A stretch of 62,798 nucleotides of DNA from an uncultured Clostridia bacterium (GTDB lineage Bacteria; Bacillota; Clostridia; Christensenellales; Borkfalkiaceae): contig CANQWO010000006.1 in the NCBI GenBank assembly GCA_947627565.1, positions 1 through 62,798 of the forward strand, given 5' to 3'. The translations under genes were made by a program, and so were the position numbers. The first letter of the stretch is position 1, and every line of letters begins with the position of its first letter. The notes under the pieces were generated by a model. It worked only from the letters and a program-made list of their open reading frames with translations. It did not search any database and was not told the origin of the DNA. Below are positions 16,027 through 23,386 of this stretch, one piece after another.

Positions 16027-16931
16027 TTCTTTTGCTCCGCGTATAATTGCATGAGTTTGCGCATGCGATGGTTGAGGCAGCTCTTGCCGATCCCGAGCAG
16101 GGCGGCAAGTTCCGCCAGAGAGAGCGTGGGATTGGACAGCCGCGCCTCTGCCGCGCTTGCAAGTTCGTCCGGAAGCGCCGCGAGAACGCCCTCCCGTTCC
16201 AGTTCGCGGAAGGCCATCGTCTGCGCCACGCTGGCTTTCGCCGCCTTATCGGCATTCCCCGCGACGCAATTGCTCACCCGGTTTTCGTTGTTCCGCTCTT
16301 CGCGGTCCGCCGAAATGCGTTCAAACGTATTCAACGCGCCCAAGGCCTCCATCGTGGAGAGCGCGTCGCTGATGATCTCCCTGCTTTTGGAGTAGACGAT
16401 GTAGGTATCGCCGCGCGGGACAACGTTTCCGATCAGTTGCAGACGGTCCAAAAGCTCGGAGAATGCCGCCGCATCGCGCTCTTCGCGGAAGATAAACTCC
16501 AAATGATATCCCTTGGCCGCGCCGCGCGGGACTGAGCAGCTTCCGCTCCCCAAAAAGGCACCCTTGAGGCAGGAGACCGCACAGCAATCTTCAAGCGTCT
16601 CGGACGGCAAATGTTCGACGATCTCCTCAACGAACTCCCCCGCTCCCGGCCCCGAATAGGAAAACGTGAGCTTGTCCCGTCCGTGTTTGGGATCCCTGAC
16701 CGCTTCGATGAGCGTCATCCGGACGCCGAACAGCGACTCCACGAGGTTCAAAAAGTATTCCGCCGTATCTTCATTCTCACTCGTGAACGAAAATCCGTCG
16801 GGGATCCCGACGCGCCCGACGTTCCAATCTCCGCTTGTCTGGAGCGCGGCGGCCAACAGAGCCGAACGGCAACAGCGCTTTTCCGGCACGCCCGCAAGCA
16901 ATTCATGTTTGATCTCTTGGGTAAAATTCAC
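16023..16931 (-). CDS. whiA: WhiA DNA-binding regulator
   Basis: 302 residues starting at a GTG (16931) preceded by GGGGG. VNFTQEIKHELLAG is the classic WhiA start; a LAGLIDADG-like middle domain (GAFLGSGSCSVPRGAAKGYHLEF) and a C-terminal helix-turn-helix (LSLAELAALLGIGKSCLNHRMRKL) follow. In actinobacteria it switches on sporulation and division genes; in Firmicutes it affects division and chromosome segregation. The usual neighbours rapZ and yvcK are missing. The frame is open far upstream but that part overlaps the PHP gene out of frame. Confidence 0.95.
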   Translation of the reverse strand: MNFTQEIKHELLAGVPEKRCCRSALLAAALQTSGDWNVGRVGIPDGFSFTSENEDTAEYFLNLVESLFGVRMTLIEAVRDPKHGRDKLTFSYSGPGAGEFVEEIVEHLPSETLEDCCAVSCLKGAFLGSGSCSVPRGAAKGYHLEFIFREERDAAAFSELLDRLQLIGNVVPRGDTYIVYSKSREIISDALSTMEALGALNTFERISADREERNNENRVSNCVAGNADKAAKASVAQTMAFRELEREGVLAALPDELASAAEARLSNPTLSLAELAALLGIGKSCLNHRMRKLMQLYAEQKK

Positions 16932-16944
16932 CGATTGCCCCCGA

Positions 16945-17715
16945 TCAGAGGTGCTTCTTGAACTCCGCAAAGCGGAATGTGGGATGTCTTCCGTCGATAT
17001 TATCGATTTGATCGAGCGGAACGCCCACGCGCATGATTTGCTCCTCGGCAAGTTTACAGTCGCCGATACGGCCCACGGCATGCGCGTCGGAATTGATAAT
17101 AAACCGGACGCCGGTCGCCGCCACGGCCGCGAGTTCATCGTCGGAAAGGTGGGGCTTTTTGGAACTGATCTCGAGATAGGTCCCATAGTCGCGGCAACAT
17201 TTCGCGACCTCGACCGCGTCCGCAAAGCATTGATAATTGAGATGCGTGATCGCGTCGAGCGGATTTTTACGGATCGCGTTGACATACGCCCGCGTCGTAT
17301 CCTTAATGAGCGCCGCGGACGGCTTGATCTTCAGGGATTTCCGAAGCCACCCGCCCCATCCGAGCCGCGTATCCGAGAGCTTGTCGTAGTGAATGACGAT
17401 ATGGATGCCCGCAAGATAGACATCGAAGTTTTCGAAATCCGCGGGCGTGAAGTCGCAAAGCCCCGAAACGCCGCGGATGTTGCTCTCCATGCCGCGGAGG
17501 ATGCGGACCGTCGAATTTTGCGCGGCCTCGTCCACCATCTCGAGCCATGCCGCCGTCTCTTTTCTGCGCAATCCGCGAAAATAATGCGAATAGCCGTGCT
17601 CGGTGATCGCGATCTCATCGAGCCCGGCCTGCTCCGCGGCGCGCGCGTTTTCGAGGGCGGAATTTTTTCCGTCCGAATAGTACGTATGTGTATGATAATC
17701 AGCCGTCAGTTTCAT
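16945..17715 (-). CDS. PHP-domain phosphoesterase
   Basis: 256 residues with the polymerase-and-histidinol-phosphatase fold. Metal ligands: DYHTHTYYSDG (H-x-H, residues 7-9), ITEHGYS, E in RGMESNI, H in IHIVIHYDK, H in THLNYQ, and SDAHAV near the C-terminus. Start at M of MKLTADYHTHT; a longer upstream frame runs into murB. Homologues lie between murB and whiA in many Clostridia. The substrate is not known; histidinol phosphate is unlikely because no his genes are near. Confidence 0.88.
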   Translation of the reverse strand: MKLTADYHTHTYYSDGKNSALENARAAEQAGLDEIAITEHGYSHYFRGLRRKETAAWLEMVDEAAQNSTVRILRGMESNIRGVSGLCDFTPADFENFDVYLAGIHIVIHYDKLSDTRLGWGGWLRKSLKIKPSAALIKDTTRAYVNAIRKNPLDAITHLNYQCFADAVEVAKCCRDYGTYLEISSKKPHLSDDELAAVAATGVRFIINSDAHAVGRIGDCKLAEEQIMRVGVPLDQIDNIDGRHPTFRFAEFKKHL

Positions 17716-17752
17716 GCTTTCACGGCCCCCCGCCGAATTTCTATGTACGTAT

Positions 17753-18634
17753 TTAAGGCAGTCTTCGGATCTCCTCCCGAAGCAAGATGCCTGTCTTATC
17801 GAAAACATTGCGCCGAACAAGCGCGATCAGCGAAGCGACATCCTCCGCCGACGCACCGTCGGACAAAATAAAATTCGCATGCTGCGGGGAGACGAATGCC
17901 CCGCCGATACGCCGCCCCTTGAGGCCGCAGGCGTCGATGAGCTGTCCCGCCGAAAGGCCGGGGGGATTGACAAAGATGCAGCCCGCGCTCCGTCCCTTCG
18001 GGAGCCCTGCCCGCCGCGCGCGGAACGCCGCCTCGTTTTGCGCGATCTCCTCGGGCGGCATGGCGGCTCCGCGCAATACAACGCAGGCGACGGCGATCTT
18101 CTGCTGAAAAACGCTGCTCTTCTCCGAAAAATTACAGGCCGCCCGCGAAAAGATGCGAAGTTTTCCGTGCGCAACGCCGATGACGCGCTCGACGAGATCG
18201 CCGAGATGTGCGTCCCGGACGCCGGCATTCATGACCGTCGCGCCGCCGACCGACGTCGGGATCCCCGCCAAAAATTCCATGCCGCCGATCCCGCAACCGC
18301 GCGCGAAATCCATCAATTTCCTGCCCGTCACGCCCGCTTCGGCGATCACCGTCTCTCCGTCGCGGGATATGCGGTCCATCGCGGAGAATTTGACGACAAC
18401 TCCGTCGAAATCCCCGTCCGAAGCCAAAACGTTGGCTCCGACGCCGAGGAAACAGTGTGGGATCCCCCGCCGCTCGAGATACGCAACGATCGCTTCGAGC
18501 GCCTGCGCGTCGGGCGGATAGGCGCACGCCGCCGCATGCCCGCCGCAGCCGAGCGTCGTATGCCGCGCAAAGGAAAAATCCGGCACGATCCGGACCGTAG
18601 GAAACGCGTCACGCAAAAGCGCGAAAATATCCAA
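17753..18634 (-). CDS. murB: UDP-N-acetylmuramate dehydrogenase
   Basis: 293 residues. It reduces UDP-GlcNAc-enolpyruvate with NADPH and FAD in peptidoglycan synthesis. FAD-binding block: LGVGANVLASDGDFDGVVV; MEFLAGIPTSVGGATVMNAG is the second FAD loop; GRSAGCIFVNPPGLSAGQLIDACGLKG carries the catalytic Ser; the late Glu lies in SPQHANFILSDGASAEDV or beyond. The start is TTG at 18634, 7 bases after AGGAG. First gene of murB-PHP-whiA-dnaE. Confidence 0.93.
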   Translation of the reverse strand: MDIFALLRDAFPTVRIVPDFSFARHTTLGCGGHAAACAYPPDAQALEAIVAYLERRGIPHCFLGVGANVLASDGDFDGVVVKFSAMDRISRDGETVIAEAGVTGRKLMDFARGCGIGGMEFLAGIPTSVGGATVMNAGVRDAHLGDLVERVIGVAHGKLRIFSRAACNFSEKSSVFQQKIAVACVVLRGAAMPPEEIAQNEAAFRARRAGLPKGRSAGCIFVNPPGLSAGQLIDACGLKGRRIGGAFVSPQHANFILSDGASAEDVASLIALVRRNVFDKTGILLREEIRRLP

Positions 18635-18649
18635 GATAATGCTCCTATC

Positions 18650-18678
18650 ATTCTACCATATTTCTCTGCAATTTTCAA
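18650..18678 (-). promoter_or_regulatory. murB promoter
   Basis: Minus strand -35 TTGAAA (18678-18673), 17 bases, -10 TAGAAT (18655-18650). It overlaps the last codon of the upstream gene. Confidence 0.65.
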
Positions 18679-19583
18679 ATGGTTTTTAGAAAATTGTCAA
18701 GATTTTTTGCAACATTTTCTCCGCGGGCAAGTTCGCGTAACGTGCGGAGCGCCTCGGCGTCGGAAAAAACGCTGACCGTCCTCCCGCTTTCGTCGCCTTT
18801 TACCGGCAACATGCCGATCTTTTCCAGCGAATCCTGCGTCTCTTCGGAGAGCAATTCCGCAACCAGATCGAGACACGCCGTCCGCTTTTCCTTGGAAAGT
18901 ACGGAAACGACCTGATAGAGATCGTTATAGCCGCCGAGTTCTTTTTCGAATACCTGAACTCCGCGCGTCTGAAAACGGCAAATATCCCGCTGCGTCCCGA
19001 GCAGATAGCGGTATTTCCCGCTCAAAAACTGCGTATAGGCCGTCTGCGATTCCACTTCCTCGCCCGCGATCCCCGCAAGCCGCGCCGCGAGCGCGGAAAG
19101 ATTTTCTCCGCCCGAGGAAACGGCGACGGCGCCCTGCTTTTCGAAGTCGTCTTCAAGGCAAAAGAGCGCGTATTTCCCTCTGCACCACGGGATCGCGAGC
19201 GTCTCGCCCCCCACTTCTCCGCCCGCAAAGCGCATCTCGAACGGCAAACTCATCTCGGCATAGAACCCCGCGCCGAGGCCGAAGGAGATCATATCGGGCG
19301 CCTCCCGCGCCGCATAAGCGGCCCGCGCGCCCTCGAGCGTATACGATGAGATCAGGTAATAGACTCCGGCATGGGTCTTCTCCACGGTCCGCGCAACGCC
19401 GCGCAAAAAGGAGGTGCGGGATCCCCTTCCCCCCTCGAATGTATCGACGTTCCAAACGCGCACCACGCATTGCTGTTTTTGCGCCTGCGCCTCCTTCGGA
19501 AACACGGCCAAAGCGACGATGAGCGCCGCGATCAGGCAGAACGGAATTGCGGCCGCAAAGACTTTTTTGAAGACGGCTTTCAT
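18675..19583 (-). CDS. Secreted protein resembling an ABC solute-binding protein; substrate unknown
   Basis: 302 residues. An N-terminal signal peptide (KKVFAAAIPFCLIAALIVALAV, cleavage probably near AQA) has no lipobox cysteine. The mature part starts VVRVWNVDTFEGGRGSRTSFLRGVA, a phrase seen in family 1 sugar-binding proteins, and continues with APDMISFGLG and IPWCRGKYALF. It is shorter than typical sugar-binding proteins (~400 residues) and no permease gene is near, so it may be an orphan binding or sensory protein. No clear ribosome site precedes the ATG. Confidence 0.6.
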   Translation of the reverse strand: MKAVFKKVFAAAIPFCLIAALIVALAVFPKEAQAQKQQCVVRVWNVDTFEGGRGSRTSFLRGVARTVEKTHAGVYYLISSYTLEGARAAYAAREAPDMISFGLGAGFYAEMSLPFEMRFAGGEVGGETLAIPWCRGKYALFCLEDDFEKQGAVAVSSGGENLSALAARLAGIAGEEVESQTAYTQFLSGKYRYLLGTQRDICRFQTRGVQVFEKELGGYNDLYQVVSVLSKEKRTACLDLVAELLSEETQDSLEKIGMLPVKGDESGRTVSVFSDAEALRTLRELARGENVAKNLDNFLKTI

Positions 19584-19633
19584 AAGGATATTCTATGCGC
19601 CGCCTCGCGCGGGGATGCCGCCCCATAAGATAA

Positions 19634-19716
19634 GGGGAGGGCACACTTTGCACCCTCCCCGCGTCTTGATCCGGGGCGTCCCCGCATCAAGACTCTATCG
19701 GAAAGCGGATCTCCGC
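19634..19716. repeat. Three stem-loops in tandem
   Basis: In order on the plus strand: GGGGAGGG/CCCTCCCC (19634-19660), GTCTTGAT/ATCAAGAC with an inner CGGGG/CCCCG stem (19662-19692), and GCGGA/TCCGC (about 19697-19708). None has a good T-run. They lie in the 200-base gap between the DUF1540 gene and the secreted protein, so on the minus strand they would be the leader of the latter. Confidence 0.55.
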
Positions 19717-19754
19717 TACAAAAATCAGTTTGTACCGAGCCGCCGCTTTTATAC

Positions 19755-19778
19755 AAAAAAGGGAGGGATTGCCCTCCC
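19755..19778 (-). terminator. Intrinsic terminator of the DUF1540 gene
   Basis: Minus strand GGGAGGG, 4-base loop, CCCTCCC, then TTTTTT. It lies 7 bases after the stop codon. Confidence 0.9.
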
Positions 19779-19784
19779 CCGCGT

Positions 19785-19940
19785 TCAGTAGCGTTTCTGG
19801 AAGCTGTCACAGCAGGTGCAATGCTCGCAGTCGCAGGTATTGCCGACGTGGATCTTGTTGAGCTGGCAATGCATCCCGTCGCAGTTGAACTTGCACTCGG
19901 TAACGCCGCAGGACACGCCCGCATTCATATCGTATGCCAT
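19785..19940 (-). CDS. Small cysteine-rich DUF1540 protein
   Basis: 51 residues beginning MAYDMNAGVSCGVTECKFN and carrying 9 cysteines, in the pattern CGVTECKFNCDGMHC then CDCEHCTCC. This is a DUF1540-type metal-binding peptide, common in Clostridia and often single-copy near housekeeping genes; function unknown, zinc binding likely from the cysteines. An AGGAGG site 8 bases ahead of the ATG and a terminator right after the stop support a real one-gene unit. Confidence 0.88.
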   Translation of the reverse strand: MAYDMNAGVSCGVTECKFNCDGMHCQLNKIHVGNTCDCEHCTCCDSFQKRY

Positions 19941-19987
19941 TATCCTACCTCCTCAAAGTCAGTATTCCCCATTTTCCGAAAAATATC

Positions 19988-20016
19988 TTGACAAATCCGC
20001 GATCAGTCTGTAAAAT
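19988..20016 (+). promoter_or_regulatory. rplI promoter
   Basis: -35 TTGACA (19988-19993), 17 bases, -10 TAAAAT (20011-20016). An AGGAG ribosome site follows at 20025. Confidence 0.85.
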
Positions 20017-20037
20017 AAAGCAAAAGGAGTGAATGAT

Positions 20038-20484
20038 ATGAAAGTTATCTTAAAGGCAGACGTCAAAGGCAGCGGTAAAAAGGGCGACATTCTCGAAGTG
20101 TCCGACGGCTACGCCAAAAATTTTCTCTTGAAGCGCGGGCTCGCGGAAGTCGCGACGGCGAGCGGGATCAACGCGGTCGAGCAGAAAAAAAGCGCCGACG
20201 CGTTTCATAGGGAGGAATATATCCAGGCACAGAAAGAATTGGCCGCGCAAATCAACGGCACCGTCGTTACGGTCTCGATCCGCACGGGGAAAAACGGAAA
20301 AGTCTTCGGCTCCGTGACAACGGAAAAAATCGCCGACGCCCTCTCGGAGCAGGGATTCGAGATCGACAAGAAAAAGATCACGACCAAGGAACCGCTCAAG
20401 AAAGTCGGCGACTACGAAGCGGAGGTGCGTCTCATGGAGGGCGTCTCCGCCAAGATCGGCGTGAAAGTCGTGCCGCTCGAATAA
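20038..20484 (+). CDS. rplI: 50S ribosomal protein L9
   Basis: 148 residues, full length. [36 protein letters not shown] is the rRNA-binding N-terminal domain; a long central helix ([18 protein letters not shown]) leads to the C-terminal domain ending VGVKVVP-like. The ATG at 20038 lies 8 bases after AGGAG; a GTG three codons earlier sits inside the ribosome site and is rejected. It has its own promoter and terminator, without the dnaB or yybT neighbours often seen. Confidence 0.97.
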   Translation: MKVILKADVKGSGKKGDILEVSDGYAKNFLLKRGLAEVATASGINAVEQKKSADAFHREEYIQAQKELAAQINGTVVTVSIRTGKNGKVFGSVTTEKIADALSEQGFEIDKKKITTKEPLKKVGDYEAEVRLMEGVSAKIGVKVVPLE

Positions 20485-20508
20485 CATCTTTCATTTGCCT
20501 TATTCGGG

Positions 20509-20540
20509 ATCGCGTTCCGCTTCGGGACGCGATATTTTTT
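20509..20540 (+). terminator. Intrinsic terminator of rplI
   Basis: ATCGCGTTCC and GGGACGCGAT pair around GCTTC, followed by ATTTTTT. Confidence 0.85.
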
Positions 20541-20544
20541 GTAC

Positions 20545-20593
20545 TTTTCATAGTACTATGTCAGACATTATGCGTGACATAGTACTATGAAAA
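20545..20593. repeat. AGTAYTATG palindrome, copy A
   Basis: A perfect 19-base inverted repeat, TTTTCATAGTACTATGTCA (20545-20563) and its complement (20575-20593), around an 11-base loop containing ATTATGCG. It lies between the convergent rplI and adhE genes, where it could also end transcription in both directions. Related sequences occur at 29678, 35921 and 45524. Confidence 0.8.
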
Positions 20594-20664
20594 ACCGCAT
20601 TTATAGGCATTTCTAAACAAAAAAGGAGCGGAACAAACGTCCCACTCCCCTATTTACTCTTTTG

Positions 20665-23274
20665 TCACTTTCTGCCGTAGTAGGCATGCAAATACATTTC
20701 TTTTATCTCACGCATGAGCGGATACCGGGGATTCGCGCCCGTGCACTGGTCGTCGAAGGCAGCCTCCGTCATCTCGTCGAGCTTGGCAAGAAACTCCTCT
20801 TCGGTAAACTTCCCTTCGAGCGCCTCGCGGATGGTCTTCGGCTGGCCAATCGCGCGTTGCAGCTTTTTCAGCTCTGCGATCAGCGCCTCGACGAGTTCCC
20901 CGTCGCTCTCCCCCTTGAGCCCGAGATATCTTGCGGCGTCCGCATATCTGGCCTGCGCCTGCGGATAGGCATACTGCGGGAACGTCCCCATCTTGGTCGG
21001 AGCCTCCGCACTGTTGAAGCGGATGACCTCTTCGAGCAGAAGCGAATTGGCGACGCCGTGCGCGACATGGAAATACGAGCCGAGCTTGTGCGCCATGGAG
21101 TGGCAGACGCCGAGGAAGGCGTTGGCAAATGCCATGCCCGCCATGGTCGCCGCATTGGCGACGCGTTCCCGCGCTTCGGCGTCCGCGGCCCCGTCTTTGT
21201 ATGCCCGCGGCAAATATGTGAACAGCAATTTCAGCGCCTCTTTGGCGATCCCGTTCGTGAAATCGGTCGCCATGACGGAAGCGAGCGCTTCGAGCGCATG
21301 GGACACGGCGTCGATGCCGGATGCCGATGTGAGCCCCTTGGGAATATTCATCATGAGATCGGCGTCTACGATCGCAATGTCCGGCATGAGTTCATAGTCG
21401 GCAAGCGGATATTTCGTCCCCGTTTCGTCGTCGGTGATGACGGCAAACGGCGTGACTTCGCTGCCCGTGCCCGCCGTCGTCGGGATCGCGACAAAGAGCG
21501 CCTTGTCGCCCATGTGCGGGAACGAATAGATGCGCTTGCGGATGTCGGAAAAACGCATCGCCATGTCCTCGAAGCTGACCTCCGGGTGTTCATACATGAC
21601 CCACATGATTTTTGCGGCGTCCATGGGCGAGCCACCGCCGACGGCGATGATGACATCGGGCCCAAAGGCGCGCATGGCCTCCACGCCACGCGTTGCGCAG
21701 GCGAGCGTCGGATCGGGCGTCACTTCAAAGAAAACCGTGCTTAAAATGTCCTGCTCGTTGAGCGCGGATACGATCTGCTTCGTGTAGCCGTTTTCGAAGA
21801 GGAATCGGTCGGTCACAATGAATGCCTTTTTCTTGTGATAGACTTCTCCGAGTTCTTTGAGCGCAACGCCGAGACAGCCGCGCTTGAAATAGACCTTTTC
21901 CGGTGCTCTGAACCAAAGCATGTTTTCCCTCCGCTCCGCGACAGTTTTGATATTGATGAGATGTTTCACGCCGACGTTTTCCGAGACGGAATTGCCGCCC
22001 CAGGTCCCGCAGCCGAGCGTCATCGACGGCGAGAATTTGAAATTATAGAGGTCGCCGATCCCACCATGGGAGGACGGCGTGTTGACGACGATGCGGCATG
22101 TCTTCATGCGCTCGCGGAAGTGCGCGAGCTTTTCCCGCTCGGTCGCCGTATTGACATAGATCGAGGAAGTGTGCCCGAGGCCGCCGTCGCAGATGAGCCG
22201 ATCCGCTTTATCCATCGCCTCGTCGAACGTCTCCGCGCGGTACATCGCCAATACGGGAGACAATTTTTCGTGCGCAAATTCTTCGGACAGATCGACGGAT
22301 TCCACTTCGCCTACGAGCACGCGCGCCGACGCGGGCACTTCGAACCCCGCCAGCGCCGCGATCTTCGAGGCGGTCTGCCCGACGATCCTCGAATTGAGCG
22401 CACCGTTGATGATGATGGTCTTGCGGACCTTTTCCGTCTCTTCCGGGTTGAGGAAATAGGCGCCGCGGGATCGCATCTCGGCTTTGAACGCCTCATAGAC
22501 GTCGTTGAGGACGATCACGGACTGCTCCGAAGCACAGATCATGCCGTTGTCGAAGGTCTTGGAGTGCAAAATGGAGGAAGCCGCCAATTTGAGATCGGCG
22601 GAACTGTCGATGATCGCGGGCGTATTGCCGGCTCCGACGCCGAGTGCCGGTTTCCCCGAGGAATAGGCGGCCTTGACCATGCCGGGACCGCCGGTTGCCA
22701 GAATCAGATCCGCCTCGCGCATGATCATTCCCGAAAGCGGCACGGTGGGATGGTCGATCCAGCCGATGATATCTTCGGGTGCGCCCGCCTTGACGGCCGC
22801 CTCCAAAACCACCTTTGCCGCCGCGATTGTGGAGGCCTTTGCGCGCGGATGCGGAGAAATGATCAGGCCGTTGCGCGTCTTCAAACTGATGAGACACTTG
22901 AAAATGGCCGTTGACGTCGGGTTCGTGGTGGGAATGATGGCGGCTATGACGCCGACGGGCTCGGCGATCCGCGTGTAGCCGAAGGATTCATCATGCTCGA
23001 TCACGCCGCAGGTCTTTGCGTCTTTGTAGGCATGATAGATATACTCCGAAGCATAGTGATTTTTGATGACCTTGTCCTCGACGACGCCCATCCCCGTCTC
23101 TTCGACGGCAAGTTTGGCCAGCGGAATACGCGCCTTGTTGGCGGCAAGGGCGGCGCGATAAAAGATCTCGTCCACCTGCTCCTGCGTGTAGGTCGCGAAC
23201 TTGCTCTGTGCGGCGCGGACGCGGGCAAGCAATTTCTCGAGAGATTCCTCATCTTCGACGATCAGATTGTTCAT
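20665..23274 (-). CDS. adhE: Bifunctional acetaldehyde-CoA/alcohol dehydrogenase
   Basis: 869 residues, the usual AdhE length. The N-terminal ~440 residues are a CoA-acylating aldehyde dehydrogenase: catalytic Cys in NGMICASEQS, NAD-binding GAGNTPA. A linker with FRAPEKVYFKRGCLG joins an iron-dependent alcohol dehydrogenase: GGGSPMDAAKIMW binds NAD, and the iron ligands lie in SGIDAVSHALEA and GVCHSMAHKLGSYFHVAHGVAN. It turns acetyl-CoA to ethanol and regenerates NAD+. Start chosen at MNNLIVEDEESLEKL after GGAGG. No Rex site is seen. Confidence 0.97.
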   Translation of the reverse strand: MNNLIVEDEESLEKLLARVRAAQSKFATYTQEQVDEIFYRAALAANKARIPLAKLAVEETGMGVVEDKVIKNHYASEYIYHAYKDAKTCGVIEHDESFGYTRIAEPVGVIAAIIPTTNPTSTAIFKCLISLKTRNGLIISPHPRAKASTIAAAKVVLEAAVKAGAPEDIIGWIDHPTVPLSGMIMREADLILATGGPGMVKAAYSSGKPALGVGAGNTPAIIDSSADLKLAASSILHSKTFDNGMICASEQSVIVLNDVYEAFKAEMRSRGAYFLNPEETEKVRKTIIINGALNSRIVGQTASKIAALAGFEVPASARVLVGEVESVDLSEEFAHEKLSPVLAMYRAETFDEAMDKADRLICDGGLGHTSSIYVNTATEREKLAHFRERMKTCRIVVNTPSSHGGIGDLYNFKFSPSMTLGCGTWGGNSVSENVGVKHLINIKTVAERRENMLWFRAPEKVYFKRGCLGVALKELGEVYHKKKAFIVTDRFLFENGYTKQIVSALNEQDILSTVFFEVTPDPTLACATRGVEAMRAFGPDVIIAVGGGSPMDAAKIMWVMYEHPEVSFEDMAMRFSDIRKRIYSFPHMGDKALFVAIPTTAGTGSEVTPFAVITDDETGTKYPLADYELMPDIAIVDADLMMNIPKGLTSASGIDAVSHALEALASVMATDFTNGIAKEALKLLFTYLPRAYKDGAADAEARERVANAATMAGMAFANAFLGVCHSMAHKLGSYFHVAHGVANSLLLEEVIRFNSAEAPTKMGTFPQYAYPQAQARYADAARYLGLKGESDGELVEALIAELKKLQRAIGQPKTIREALEGKFTEEEFLAKLDEMTEAAFDDQCTGANPRYPLMREIKEMYLHAYYGRK

Positions 23275-23303
23275 GAGATTCCTCCCCATTTATCTTCCTG
23301 ATA

Positions 23304-23332
23304 ATCATAGCAAATATTCAGAAAAATGTCAA
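23304..23332 (-). promoter_or_regulatory. adhE promoter
   Basis: Minus strand -35 TTGACA (23332-23327), 17 bases, -10 TATGAT (23309-23304). Confidence 0.8.
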
Positions 23333-23353
23333 CGTTCGCGCATGATTTTTACA

Positions 23354-23384
23354 GAAAAAGACGGCAAATCAAGCCGTCTTTTCC
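23354..23384 (-). terminator. Intrinsic terminator of valS
   Basis: Minus strand AAAAGACGGC and GCCGTCTTTT form a 10-bp stem around TTGATTT, ending in TTTTTC. Confidence 0.9.
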
Positions 23385-23386
23385 AT

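Noticed and set aside
12877-16395. 1172-codon open frame on the plus strand opposite dnaE and whiA
   Set aside because: It is the mirror frame of a GC-rich gene; it has no known domain and no ribosome site, while the minus strand encodes complete DnaE and WhiA.
23275-23386. Rex operator before adhE
   Set aside because: No TTGTGA-N6-TCACAA-like site is found between the promoter and the valS terminator.
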